Below, one piece after another: positions 8,028 to 16,835 of a stretch of 64,000 nucleotides of DNA (position 1 is its first letter; each line of letters begins with the position of its first letter). Position numbers and translations under genes: made by a program. Source of the stretch: Lysobacterales bacterium (GTDB taxonomy: Bacteria > Pseudomonadota > Gammaproteobacteria > Xanthomonadales > Rhodanobacteraceae); NCBI GenBank assembly GCA_015655335.1, contig JAATFF010000155.1:1-64000 (forward strand), in the 5' to 3' direction. The notes beneath the pieces are model-generated. The model saw nothing but the letters and a program-made list of their open reading frames with translations, was not told where the DNA came from and made no database searches.

Positions 8028-9551
8028 ATGATCGACCGCACTTTTGTTGTCCGGGCTACAACCCGCGCGCTCCGACTCGCGCCCTTATGGGCCTCCATCT
8101 CGCTGTTTTGCGCCGCGCCGCCTTGCATGGCCACCACGCCCGCAAACACGCAGCTACCCGATACGCCTGTGGGCCACCTCGCCGGCGAGCTGATCCACCA
8201 TGCCAATGACGCCGGCGCTGCGCGGATTACGCAATGGGCGCCCAGTGTCCTGTCGGCGTCCATGGCCTCCGACGACAAAGCGGCGTTTGTCACGGACTTG
8301 GCGTCGGCGGCGCGCGACAGCGGCGGGCTGGACGTGTTCGATGTACGTACCGATCCGCACCAGCCCGGATTGCTTGAAGTCGCCGTCAAGGGACGTCGCA
8401 GCGGGCAGGCCGCTCTGTTCTGGCTCACCGCCGACCCAGCGCATCCAGATCGGCTTGCGCAAGCGATGCTAGTCCCGATGGACAATCCGTTTTATGCCGG
8501 CTGGCCCAAAGGGCCGGTGTCGCACGCGGAGCTGGGAAAACAGATACACGCCGTACTGGACCAACTGGTACGCGTGTCCGACTTCTCGGGCTGCGTGACT
8601 GTTTTCGATGGCGGCGAGACCGTGTTCGACGAATGCCGTGGCGTGGCCGAACGCAGCTTCAACGTGCCAGTCGATCACCAGACGAAGTTCCACGTCGGCT
8701 CGATCGGCAAGATGTTCACCGCGGTCGCCATCGCGCAGCTGGTCGAGGCCGGCAAGCTGTCGTGGAACGACACGCTGGCGAAACTTGTTCCGGAATATCC
8801 CGACCAGGCGGCGGCGAAAAAGATCACCGTATGGGAACTCCTGCATCACACTGCGGGCCTGGGCGATTTCATGGTGCCGGACTATTTCGAGCACGCCGCA
8901 CACTTCGTCAACCCAGCGGACTATCTGGGGCTGATCGCGCGCCAGCCGAAGGTGGGCGAGCCGGGCAAGGGATTGAGCTACAGCAACGCCGGCTACATTC
9001 TGCTCGGTCGCATCATCGAGAACGTATCGGGCGAACGTTACTTCGACTATATCCAGCACCACGTCTTCGAACCCGCGCAGATGGCATCCAGCGGCTTCGA
9101 CAGCGAGGACGAGATCGTGCCCGGGCTTGCGGTCGGCTACTACCACGACGATGGAGTGTTCTCCCGTACGTGGAAGGCAAACTGGGTGCAGGGCATCTAC
9201 AAGGGTAGTCCCGCAGGTGGCGCTTATTCCACCAATGCCGATCTGCTGCAGTTCGCCAAGGCCTTGCACGGAGGCAAGCTAGTCAAGTCCACGACGCTGG
9301 CGAAGATGTTCGACGGCGAAGTGCCGAACGACGGCCCCGGAGCTATTGGGGCCGGCATCGACGAACGGCTCTCGCACGGCCGCCACATCCGTGGCCATCA
9401 GGGGGGCATCGAAGGCACCACGGCAAACCTGGAAATGGTTTGGGAAACCGGCGCGGCCGTGGTTCTGACCAGCAACGAAGGGCCGTCGCAGCACTGGTTG
9501 CTAGCCGAGCAGATTGCCGACTTGCTTGCCGCTGAAGGCGCTAAAAACTGA
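8028..9551 (+). CDS. Secreted serine hydrolase, class C beta-lactamase/penicillin-binding-protein fold
   Basis: 507 residues from the ATG at 8028, preceded by AGAGAG. An N-terminal signal peptide runs to about residue 36. A region of about 130 residues of no recognised family precedes the beta-lactamase (PF00144) domain. Catalytic motifs are SxxK (S225-IGK), YxN (LSYSNAG) and a C-terminal HxG-like GHQGG. Such proteins are usually esterases or D-aminopeptidases rather than antibiotic-degrading AmpC enzymes, and no ampR-like regulator is adjacent. The N-terminal extension makes it longer than the usual 380 residues. Confidence 0.85.
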   Translation: MIDRTFVVRATTRALRLAPLWASISLFCAAPPCMATTPANTQLPDTPVGHLAGELIHHANDAGAARITQWAPSVLSASMASDDKAAFVTDLASAARDSGGLDVFDVRTDPHQPGLLEVAVKGRRSGQAALFWLTADPAHPDRLAQAMLVPMDNPFYAGWPKGPVSHAELGKQIHAVLDQLVRVSDFSGCVTVFDGGETVFDECRGVAERSFNVPVDHQTKFHVGSIGKMFTAVAIAQLVEAGKLSWNDTLAKLVPEYPDQAAAKKITVWELLHHTAGLGDFMVPDYFEHAAHFVNPADYLGLIARQPKVGEPGKGLSYSNAGYILLGRIIENVSGERYFDYIQHHVFEPAQMASSGFDSEDEIVPGLAVGYYHDDGVFSRTWKANWVQGIYKGSPAGGAYSTNADLLQFAKALHGGKLVKSTTLAKMFDGEVPNDGPGAIGAGIDERLSHGRHIRGHQGGIEGTTANLEMVWETGAAVVLTSNEGPSQHWLLAEQIADLLAAEGAKN

Positions 9552-10080
9552 GTTAAGGAAAGCGCACTACGGAGGTCGACATAGTCGACCTCTTCTGAAT
9601 CCAAGTTAGCGTCTGCTTTTGACAGCTTGTTCAACGGCTGCATGCAACCGTAAAACGCAAAGAAGAGCTGCATGAAAAACGCGTTGCTGCGATCGACCGG
9701 TTCTTCGCAAGCCACGCCAAAGGGCGCTTCACCCGATCGCGTCCCCAACTCACCACCGCGCTGCGTGAAATCACTTGTCGCCCCGCCCCATCACCGACAT
9801 GAATCATCGAACAGGCAATGCAGACCCGTCTCGGCTGCGCCGGCATACTACCCCAGCGGCAACATCAGAGGATGTTTGTAAATCTGGTGCTGAGACGTGT
9901 CGCACGGAACATGCTTTGCTGAATGGAGATAAGTAAAAAGTTTATCCTCATCTCGAACTCCTTGCGCCCCAACAATTTAGACATCTAAATGCCATCGATT
10001 CCTGTACGCGATGGCGGTGCTGAGTGATCGGCGCGTCCGATGGCATGCCCAAGATTCTGGCCACCTGATCATTGTTCGGC
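9552..10080. other. Intergenic region between convergent genes
   Basis: Contains a 9-base perfect inverted repeat around ATA at 9572-9592 just after the hydrolase stop (weak terminator candidate) and a 16-base palindrome ATTTAGA-CA-TCTAAAT at 9975-9990. A plus frame from 9623 to 9802 lacks a start codon but reads as a charged helical segment (VKRKEELHEKRVAAIDRFF); it could be a gene remnant. I cannot assign it. Confidence 0.35.
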
Positions 10081-11103
10081 TTACTTGCCGCGTGCCTTCA
10101 GCTGCGCATCCAGGCGCGGATAGACGCGGCGGGCATTGCCTTCCAATACCTTGTGTCGATCTGCGGCGGAGATGTCCAACGCGTCGATGTAGCGGAGGGT
10201 ATCGTCGAAGTAGTTGCCGGTGGTCGGATCGATGCCGCGCACGGCGCCCACCATTTCCGAGCCAAACAGGATGTTGTCGATGTCGATCACCTTGAACAGC
10301 AGATCGATACCTGGCTGGTGATACACGCAGGTATCGAAGTACACGTTCTTCATCACGTGTTCGCTTAGCGGTGGCTTCTTCAACATGTCAGCCAGACCGC
10401 GGTAACGGCCCCAGTGGTATGGCACCGCACCACCGCCGTGCGGAATGATGAAACGCAGGCTTGGGAAATCCTGGAACAGGTCGCCCTGCAGGAATTGCAT
10501 GAACGCGGTGGTGTCGGCGTTGATGTAGTGCGCGCCCGTGGCGTGGAAGTTGGGATTGCAGCTGCCGGATACGTGGATCATGGCCGGCACGTCCAGCTCC
10601 ACCATCTTCTCGAAGAACGGATACCAGGCACGATCGGTCAACGGTGGCCCGTCCCAATGACCACCCGACGGATCGGGATTGAGGTTGCAGCCAACGAAGC
10701 CCCGTTCGTTGACGCAGCGTTCCAGCTCGGCGATCGAGTTCTTGATCGTCATGCCGGGCGATTGCGGCAGTTGGCATACGCCGATGAAGGTTTCGGGGTA
10801 GAGGCCGACCACGCGAGCGATCAGATCATTGCAATGACGCGTCCATATCTGGCTGACTGTTTCGTCACCCTCATGGTGCGCCATCGTGCTGGCGCGCGGC
10901 GAAAAAATCGTCATGTCCAAACCGCGTTCGCGAAGCAGGCGCAGTTGGTTGGCTTCGATGCTTTCGCGGATGTCGTCGTCGGAGAGGTGGGGATAAACCG
11001 GTAAATGTCGCGACGAATCGTCGAAGTGTTTCAGTTGCGCATCGCGGAAGGCGTCATGGCCTTTCGGTGCTGTCGTGTAGTGACCGTGGCAATCGATGAT
11101 CAC
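10081..11103 (-). CDS. ligJ: 4-oxalomesaconate hydratase (LigJ), amidohydrolase superfamily
   Basis: 340 residues, the usual LigJ length. It adds water to 4-oxalomesaconate giving 4-carboxy-4-hydroxy-2-oxoadipate in the protocatechuate/gallate 4,5-cleavage route, in the cytoplasm. The N-terminal metal motif is IIDCHGHYT; further LigJ hallmarks are SPRASTMAHH, NLNPDPSGGHW, IPHGGGAVPYHWGR and GSEMVGAVRG, where Glu replaces the Asp usual in the superfamily, as in LigJ. It is the last gene of the minus-strand operon, 81 bases after ligK, whose product takes the next step. It is the sequence in this cluster I recognise with most certainty. Confidence 0.93.
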   Translation of the reverse strand: MIIDCHGHYTTAPKGHDAFRDAQLKHFDDSSRHLPVYPHLSDDDIRESIEANQLRLLRERGLDMTIFSPRASTMAHHEGDETVSQIWTRHCNDLIARVVGLYPETFIGVCQLPQSPGMTIKNSIAELERCVNERGFVGCNLNPDPSGGHWDGPPLTDRAWYPFFEKMVELDVPAMIHVSGSCNPNFHATGAHYINADTTAFMQFLQGDLFQDFPSLRFIIPHGGGAVPYHWGRYRGLADMLKKPPLSEHVMKNVYFDTCVYHQPGIDLLFKVIDIDNILFGSEMVGAVRGIDPTTGNYFDDTLRYIDALDISAADRHKVLEGNARRVYPRLDAQLKARGK

Positions 11104-11184
11104 GCGGGGTTTGCTCCTTGGATGCGGAAAACGTCGATGTCATCGCGCATCCCTATCGTACGTACACTTTCGAAGTGGACGGCC

Positions 11185-11856
11185 TCAGACATATTTGAGG
11201 CCTTTCTGCGCTAAACGACCGCGCATATCGTAGATGTCCAAACCCAGTTCGCCGGCAGCGAGACGCTCGCGTTTTTCGTCCTCCCTCGCTTCGCGTTCCT
11301 TGGCTTTTTCCAACGTGTGGGAAGCATTAGCACGCGGCACCACGCAAATGCCGTCGTCGTCGGCAACCACCACGTCGCCCGGATTGACCAGGGCGCCACC
11401 ACAAACGACCGGCACGTTGACCGAACCGAGCGTTTCCTTGACCGTACCCTGCGCATAAATGGCACGACTCCAAACGGGGAAACCCATGGCGGTGAGATCG
11501 CGCACATCGCGCACACCCGCATCGATGATCAGGCCGCGACAGCCGCGCGCTTTGGCTGACGTCGCCAACAGGTCCCCGAAGTAACCGTCTTCACAAGGAC
11601 TGGTCGGAGCGGCGATAAGCAGATCGCCTTCGTGCAACTGTTCGATCGCCACGTGCATCATCCAATTGTCGCCTGGCGGCATCAGCACGGTGACCGCCGA
11701 ACCGGCGATGCGCGTGCCGCCGTAGATCGGGCGCAAACTGGAATGCATCAGGCCAGTGCGGCCCTGTGCTTCATGCGCGGTAGCGACGCCTACTTGCGCC
11801 AAACCGCCGATCACGTTTGCATCGGCGCGTTCGATACGGGTTACTACGACAGGCAT
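11185..11856 (-). CDS. ligK: 4-carboxy-4-hydroxy-2-oxoadipate aldolase (LigK/GalC)
   Basis: 223 residues. The ATG at 11856 is chosen over an in-frame TTG at 11874 because AGAGG stands 9 bases before it. It belongs to the RraA-like class II aldolases that split 4-carboxy-4-hydroxy-2-oxoadipate into pyruvate and oxaloacetate using a divalent metal. Supporting segments are [52 protein letters not shown] (with the R and D of the active site) and [11 protein letters not shown]. It lies between the porin (20 bases) and ligJ (81 bases) in one operon. Confidence 0.92.
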   Translation of the reverse strand: MPVVVTRIERADANVIGGLAQVGVATAHEAQGRTGLMHSSLRPIYGGTRIAGSAVTVLMPPGDNWMMHVAIEQLHEGDLLIAAPTSPCEDGYFGDLLATSAKARGCRGLIIDAGVRDVRDLTAMGFPVWSRAIYAQGTVKETLGSVNVPVVCGGALVNPGDVVVADDDGICVVPRANASHTLEKAKEREAREDEKRERLAAGELGLDIYDMRGRLAQKGLKYV

Positions 11857-11876
11857 GTCCAATCCTCTTTGCAACG

Positions 11877-13379
11877 TCAGTCATTGGCCGCGGCAGGCCT
11901 GAAGCCCATCAACACGCCAAGGTCTACGCGCAGGCCGATGGCGTACGCGAATATGTTCTTCGGCAGCACCGATGTTTTCGGAAGACTCGAGTTGTCCGGA
12001 TGCACGAGGTACTGAATGCTCGGCATCAACTCCAGCCCTTTGACCAGGTGGATGCTGTACGTCAGGTCGTAGTCGGTCTGATGTAGCGCGTTCACGCCGG
12101 TGCCGCCTTCTTTCTTGCGTACCTCAGCGAGATAGGCTTGCTCTTCCGGCGTCATTTCGAATTCGGAGATATTCAGGCCCAGCGTGTCATACGGGCGGAA
12201 CGAGAACGGTCCGGTCATGACGAAACCGGCATAGATCTGTTGATGCATGATCTCCTGATCTTCCAACTGCTGTACCCAACCGCCGAAGACGTTGAAGCTG
12301 CGCGGCGAATCCGGATCGGGACGCCAGATAACTTTGTCGCCCATGACATAGAAACCATCGCGAATATGGTGATCGGTAGCTGCAGTACCGCCATCCATGC
12401 CCAGCGGCTCGCCTCGCGTGTTCAAGTTGATGTCGGTCAGCGGAGCCGTGCTCTCGTAGACGCCGCCCTTCAACTCGAACGGGTATTGCACGGTCTTGGG
12501 ATCGTTCTGCACCCAACCGAATTCGATCGGCAGCGTATAGCCGGTCGAGTGCTTGATTTCCCAATCCAAACCGTTGCTGGGCTGCACGTCTGGATTGACC
12601 TCGAACGCGCCGACATCGACGTACGTGTTCTCGGTCGTCTTGTATTTCACGTTGCCGCCCCAGGTTGCCGAAGGCAGCAGGCTGAGTCCGGTTTCGGACA
12701 CCAGCATGCGCGGCTCACCGCACGTGTTGGCGGAAACGAATTGGCAGTTGACCACGAGGTGACCGAAATAAGTGGTGCTGCCCAAACGCCCGACCTGGAT
12801 GTCCAGGCGATCCTCCAGCAATTTCTGCTCGTACGAGAACAAGCCCAGGTGCCAGCGTGGATAGGGATTTTTATAGATGTACTGCTGTTTGTTGTAGGTG
12901 CCGGTAACGAGCGCGTTGAGGCTCAACCCATAATCGCGATACGCGGTGAAATGGAAACTGGCGCCGGACCACCCGAAGATCTTGCCGAGGTCGAAGTCCG
13001 CACCGATGTAGAACTGGCCAACATTGTGGCTACCCTGCTTGACGCCGCCGGTGGTGTTCTTGGCGTATTGATCAATTTCGCTGGCGCGGATATTGACGCC
13101 GTCGTCGAGCAGCTTCTGCACCAGCTTCGAGCGCGGCAACGCTGGCTCCTTGGAAGCCGGCCGCGCACTGACCGGCATGTCGGACGGATTGACCGTGCCG
13201 TTGCCGACGTTCTGTTGCGGCTCACTCTGCGCCTGCGCATAGGTATCGACCCAATTTGCATTCGGCCCGCCCGTTTGTGCTGGTTGCGTGCTTTGCGCCG
13301 TTTGCGCATGCACCGCAGGTATCAGCAGCACGGTGAGGAGACTCAGGTATAACGATTTACGTATTAGCAACCCTTTCAT
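11877..13379 (-). CDS. OprB-family outer-membrane porin
   Basis: 500 residues from the ATG at 13379 (GGGGAGG upstream). Signal peptide residues 1-25 (LLIPAVHAQ). A proline/glutamine-rich stretch leads to an OprB-type barrel: [38 protein letters not shown], a Cys pair near [11 protein letters not shown], and a C-terminal [14 protein letters not shown] strand typical of the family. OprB porins were named for sugar uptake, but relatives in aromatic clusters admit organic acids. The position between the transporter and ligK suggests entry of an aromatic acid or a dicarboxylate intermediate. The protein ends AAAND rather than in an aromatic residue. Confidence 0.85.
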   Translation of the reverse strand: MKGLLIRKSLYLSLLTVLLIPAVHAQTAQSTQPAQTGGPNANWVDTYAQAQSEPQQNVGNGTVNPSDMPVSARPASKEPALPRSKLVQKLLDDGVNIRASEIDQYAKNTTGGVKQGSHNVGQFYIGADFDLGKIFGWSGASFHFTAYRDYGLSLNALVTGTYNKQQYIYKNPYPRWHLGLFSYEQKLLEDRLDIQVGRLGSTTYFGHLVVNCQFVSANTCGEPRMLVSETGLSLLPSATWGGNVKYKTTENTYVDVGAFEVNPDVQPSNGLDWEIKHSTGYTLPIEFGWVQNDPKTVQYPFELKGGVYESTAPLTDINLNTRGEPLGMDGGTAATDHHIRDGFYVMGDKVIWRPDPDSPRSFNVFGGWVQQLEDQEIMHQQIYAGFVMTGPFSFRPYDTLGLNISEFEMTPEEQAYLAEVRKKEGGTGVNALHQTDYDLTYSIHLVKGLELMPSIQYLVHPDNSSLPKTSVLPKNIFAYAIGLRVDLGVLMGFRPAAAND

Positions 13380-13455
13380 TGACGCAATCCTCCCCATCGC
13401 GGTGCCCAGAGGACCCGCGAGATATGTTGATTTGAAGGCATCATCGAACTGCCTA

Positions 13456-14748
13456 TTAACCCGCTTGTAGTTCTCGTTGAAGCTTGTCGCGGTCGACTGC
13501 CTTTTCCCAATGGCCGACCACCACGGTCGCAACGCAATTGCCGACGATGTTCACGAACACGAACCCCGCCGACAGGATGCGATGCACACCAAGAATCAAA
13601 GCGACGCTACTGACCGGAATGGTCTTGGTCGCCGCCAACGTCATGGTCAGTACCGCGATGGCCGAGCCGGAAACGCCCGCGCCACCTTTGGAGGTGACCA
13701 ACAAAATCAGCAGCAGGCCCAACTGCGCCTGCCAACCCAGCGCGGTACCGGTGGCTTGCGCCAGAAACACCGCCACCGCCGCGAAATAAAGACACGTGCC
13801 GTCATGATTGAAGCTGTAGGCGGTCGGCAGCACCATGCCGACCACCGATTCGTCCACGCCAAGGCGGGTGAGCTTTTCGGTGAGCTGCGGAAACACGCTC
13901 TCCGACGAACTGGTACCGAGCACCAACACCAACTCTTCGCGGAAATAACGCATCAGTTTGAGCAGACTAAAACCGCACACGCGCGAAATCGGGGCTAGCA
14001 CCAGCAACAGAAACACCACGCACGTGAGCGCGAATTCGGCCACCAGCTTGGCCAACGGCAACAGGCTGCTGAGACCGAACTTGGCCGTCGTGAAAGCGAT
14101 TGCACCGAACGCTGCGATAGGGGCGATCTTCATCACCACACGGATGATCCAGAACAAGGTCTGGCGAACGACATCGACGATGCGCAACACCGGTTGCGCG
14201 TTCTCACCGAGGCTGGCCAAGCCACAAGCAAACAGCACCGAGAACAGCAGAATCTGCAGGATGTCGCCTTGGCTGAATGCACCCAGCGCTGACGTCGGCA
14301 CCAGATTGGTGAGGAACTCGCCGAAGCCATGCGGCGCAGGCACTCCCTGATCGCCCGCGCCCATGCCGGGCTTAAGCAAGGCCGGATCGACGTGCATGCC
14401 CACACCTGGCTTTAGCACGTTGATGGCGACCAGACCAATGATCAGCGCCACGCTGGTCACCACCTCGAAATACACCATCGCCTTGATCGCAATGCGCCCG
14501 ACTTTGCCCAGATCGCGCACGCTCGCAATGCCGTGGGTGACGGTGCAGAAAATGATCAGCCCCACCACCATCTGGATCAGGCGGATAAAGATGTCGCCTA
14601 GCGGCTTGAGCTGAGTGCCGACATTCGGCCACAGCACACCGACCAACACACCCAGCGCCATACCTACCACCACCTGGAAAGTCAGGTCGCGATAGAACGG
14701 AGGCCGTTGCGAGATCAGGTACATGTGGTGGTTTACCGGTCGGGTCAT
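13456..14748 (-). CDS. DctA-type dicarboxylate:cation symporter
   Basis: 430 residues, normal for the DAACS family. Eight or so membrane helices with the hairpin and binding motifs ESVFPQLTEKLTRLGVDESVVGMVLPTAYSFNHDGTCLYFA and TSKGGAGVSGSAIAVLTMTLA. DctA proteins import C4-dicarboxylates with cations across the inner membrane. The location inside the lig operon, with its own porin, points to import of a di- or tricarboxylate that feeds LigJ/LigK. Gap of 76 bases to the porin, 63 from the gene upstream. Confidence 0.9.
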   Translation of the reverse strand: MTRPVNHHMYLISQRPPFYRDLTFQVVVGMALGVLVGVLWPNVGTQLKPLGDIFIRLIQMVVGLIIFCTVTHGIASVRDLGKVGRIAIKAMVYFEVVTSVALIIGLVAINVLKPGVGMHVDPALLKPGMGAGDQGVPAPHGFGEFLTNLVPTSALGAFSQGDILQILLFSVLFACGLASLGENAQPVLRIVDVVRQTLFWIIRVVMKIAPIAAFGAIAFTTAKFGLSSLLPLAKLVAEFALTCVVFLLLVLAPISRVCGFSLLKLMRYFREELVLVLGTSSSESVFPQLTEKLTRLGVDESVVGMVLPTAYSFNHDGTCLYFAAVAVFLAQATGTALGWQAQLGLLLILLVTSKGGAGVSGSAIAVLTMTLAATKTIPVSSVALILGVHRILSAGFVFVNIVGNCVATVVVGHWEKAVDRDKLQRELQAG

Positions 14749-14811
14749 GGTGGAGCTGAACTCTTGGCAGGTGCCGCGTCAACGCTTCATGCGCCAGCGC
14801 GATCGGCAATG

Positions 14812-15711
14812 TCAGGCCGTCTCGCTTTCCAACAACGCGCGAGCGGGTCCCAACACCTCGTCGAGGCTGAGCTTGCGCGGAAGCAGGGCCTGCTCCAAGC
14901 AGGCATCGATGATCCATTCCAACGGACCGCGCAAGGCATCAAACCCGGACAGGGTTTTGCGTGGACCGGAAGAGCTTGCGATCTGCTGGCTCTCGGCCTG
15001 CACGAGCAAGCCATAAGCAGCGCGCACGGCAGCCGGCTTACGCTTGCATATCTCGGCGCTGGCGGCCACCACATGGTTGATCGGCACAAAGCCATGTTGC
15101 TGCGCCCACGCCATATCTTTGACCTTGGCATCGGCGATCACCGGCACGTAGTCGTCGCCCTCGGGCAGGTCATTGCCGAAGATCGCCGCATCGATATCGC
15201 CATCGTGCAGCATATCCAGCAGGCTCTTGTCGTGCGCCGGATGTTCGACGAACCGCGGATCCTGGTACTGCTCCACGTGTGCCAGGTCATGGCTGATCCA
15301 ACGAATATCGGTCGTGGCCAAGCCGTAATCCTCGACCAAGTGTGCGCGCACCCACATACCGGTGGTCTGAGTATACGAGCGCACACCGATGCGCTTGCCG
15401 CGCAGTTGTTCGGGTTTGACCTCGCCGTGCGGACGATACGAAACCAGGCAACCACGCTGGAAGCGCGAGGCCACCACCACCGGCAGCAGCACGACTGGTC
15501 GCTTGAAGGCGATCGCCTGCAGCGCGGTGACGATCGCCAATTCGGAGATGTCGAACTTCGACTCGTGCACCATCGGCGCAAAGGCCCTGTAGATCGGGCT
15601 GATCTCGGTGAAATCGAGCATTGCCTGATCGCTCTGCAGCGCACCGTTCTTCAGCGGCGTAGTCAGCGCGGTGGTTTTCAATACGGTATGCAGATGGACC
15701 GGCGGGCTCAC
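14812..15711 (-). CDS. 4,5-dihydroxyphthalate decarboxylase-like protein (substrate-binding-protein fold)
   Basis: 299 residues from a GTG at 15711 that overlaps the upstream stop as GTGA, so translation is probably coupled. It lacks a signal peptide. The pattern LKNGALQSD, ESKFDISELA, LLPVVVASRFQRG, LRGKRIGVRSYTQTTGMWVRAHLVEDYG and LLDMLHDGDIDAAIFG matches the family around 4,5-dihydroxyphthalate decarboxylase (Pht5), which has the fold of periplasmic binding proteins but acts in the cytoplasm. Product of such a step would be protocatechuate. A true ABC binding protein is less likely without signal peptide or ABC genes nearby. Exact substrate is not shown. Confidence 0.7.
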   Translation of the reverse strand: MSPPVHLHTVLKTTALTTPLKNGALQSDQAMLDFTEISPIYRAFAPMVHESKFDISELAIVTALQAIAFKRPVVLLPVVVASRFQRGCLVSYRPHGEVKPEQLRGKRIGVRSYTQTTGMWVRAHLVEDYGLATTDIRWISHDLAHVEQYQDPRFVEHPAHDKSLLDMLHDGDIDAAIFGNDLPEGDDYVPVIADAKVKDMAWAQQHGFVPINHVVAASAEICKRKPAAVRAAYGLLVQAESQQIASSSGPRKTLSGFDALRGPLEWIIDACLEQALLPRKLSLDEVLGPARALLESETA

Positions 15712-16565
15712 GCGATCGCTCCCCGCAGTGCCGGATAAATGCGTGCGACGGTGCCGCCGAAAATCATCGCCTGATGGTCGTTGGGCAAGCTGGACAGCAC
15801 GTCGCGCGCGGTCGTCACCAGTTCATCGAGTGAACCTTCAGCCGCCGGAAAGTTGGAGCCCCACGCAATACGCTCGGCACCGAAGGTACTCACCAGTTTC
15901 TCCAGAAAAGCCGTCGGGTTGGAGCGGCCATCGGCGGCCGCGGCCAACGTGCGATTGGTCAGCTTGAGGTGGACACCTTCGAACGGCGCCATCTCGAACA
16001 GCGCCTGCGCAGCCTTGTACGGTGCGCCGTCATCCAAGTCCGGACGGGCGCAGTGATCGAGCAACACGCGCGATTTCGGAAAGTGTTCCAGCAACGTGCG
16101 CAGCATGGGCAGACCCTGCATGGTCATTTGCAAGCAGACCGGAATGCCCTTCTTTTCGGCATGCGCCCACGCCGGATAGGAATCCTTGTGACCCAGCCAA
16201 TCGGATTGACCGGGCATGGTGGTGCCGGTGGTAAAGAGGCGAAAGCCATGCAGGCCCTGAGCTTCCCAATGATCGATCCGCTGCACCGCATCCGGCGCCA
16301 GCGCATCGATCGAATACACACCGACCAAACGCTCCGGATAGGCGCGCACTGTGTCGACCACGTAGCGATTGTCGTGCCCATAAACGGTGGAGGCCTGCAC
16401 CACCACGGCTTTAGCGATACCGGCAGCATCCAGCGCCTTGATCACGCCTTCGGCATCGACCGGACGCTCTTGCGACCATGCGGACTGATGGCCACCGATC
16501 GGGTTCTTCGGAAACTTCGCGGTGTCCGAAGCGATGGCGTGCAGGTGGGAATCAATGATGTTCAT
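15708..16565 (-). CDS. Amidohydrolase-2 family protein, possible LigI-like lactonase
   Basis: 285 residues from the ATG at 16565, first gene of the operon. TIM-barrel amidohydrolase with N-terminal IIDSHLHA, VVVQASTVYGHDNRYVVD, RVLLDHCARPD and C-terminal IAWGSNFPAAEGS. 2-Pyrone-4,6-dicarboxylate hydrolase (LigI) is in this family and makes the substrate of LigJ, so this is the natural guess. However the superfamily Asp in GSDFP/GTDWP is Asn here, so mechanism and substrate may differ. An in-frame TTG at 16631 is an unlikely start. Confidence 0.75.
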   Translation of the reverse strand: MNIIDSHLHAIASDTAKFPKNPIGGHQSAWSQERPVDAEGVIKALDAAGIAKAVVVQASTVYGHDNRYVVDTVRAYPERLVGVYSIDALAPDAVQRIDHWEAQGLHGFRLFTTGTTMPGQSDWLGHKDSYPAWAHAEKKGIPVCLQMTMQGLPMLRTLLEHFPKSRVLLDHCARPDLDDGAPYKAAQALFEMAPFEGVHLKLTNRTLAAAADGRSNPTAFLEKLVSTFGAERIAWGSNFPAAEGSLDELVTTARDVLSSLPNDHQAMIFGGTVARIYPALRGAIA

Positions 16566-16673
16566 GGGAGCGGTCAGTTCACTGTTCGCGTTGGGATGAG
16601 CGTTGAGCGTGTTTTTCTTGCGTTGCAACAATCAACAAATTAAGCGGGACGGCAAAATTCATGGCATTCGATG

Positions 16674-16686
16674 TTGCGCTGCGCAA
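16674..16686. promoter_or_regulatory. LysR-type operator candidate TTGCGC-T-GCGCAA
   Basis: A 13-base perfect palindrome of T-N11-A form lies in the 270-base divergent region between the amidohydrolase operon and the LysR gene. This is the canonical LysR box shape. A GGGGG-TTTTCG-CCCCC hairpin sits at 16730-16745. Confidence 0.55.
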
Positions 16687-16835
16687 ATAAAACATCGCGC
16701 CTACTTTCGAGTTTGATATCGACTGTCATGGGGGTTTTCGCCCCCTCGTCTTTCCGGAACGGAATTTGCGGGAAAACCATTACATTGCCAAATTCGTTTT
16801 ATTGTTGCTCTATAAGTAAATACTATTGATTGTGC

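Noticed and set aside
12138..13352. Long open frame (404 codons) opposite the porin gene
   Set aside because: It lies wholly antisense to a clear OprB-type protein with signal peptide; the translation has no family pattern and is a by-product of high GC.
14812..15711. ABC-transporter substrate-binding protein
   Set aside because: No signal peptide or lipobox, no ABC permease or ATPase nearby, and pattern closer to 4,5-dihydroxyphthalate decarboxylase.
14707..15738. Long plus-strand frame (343 codons) over the decarboxylase-like gene
   Set aside because: Antisense to a better supported protein and without domain features.
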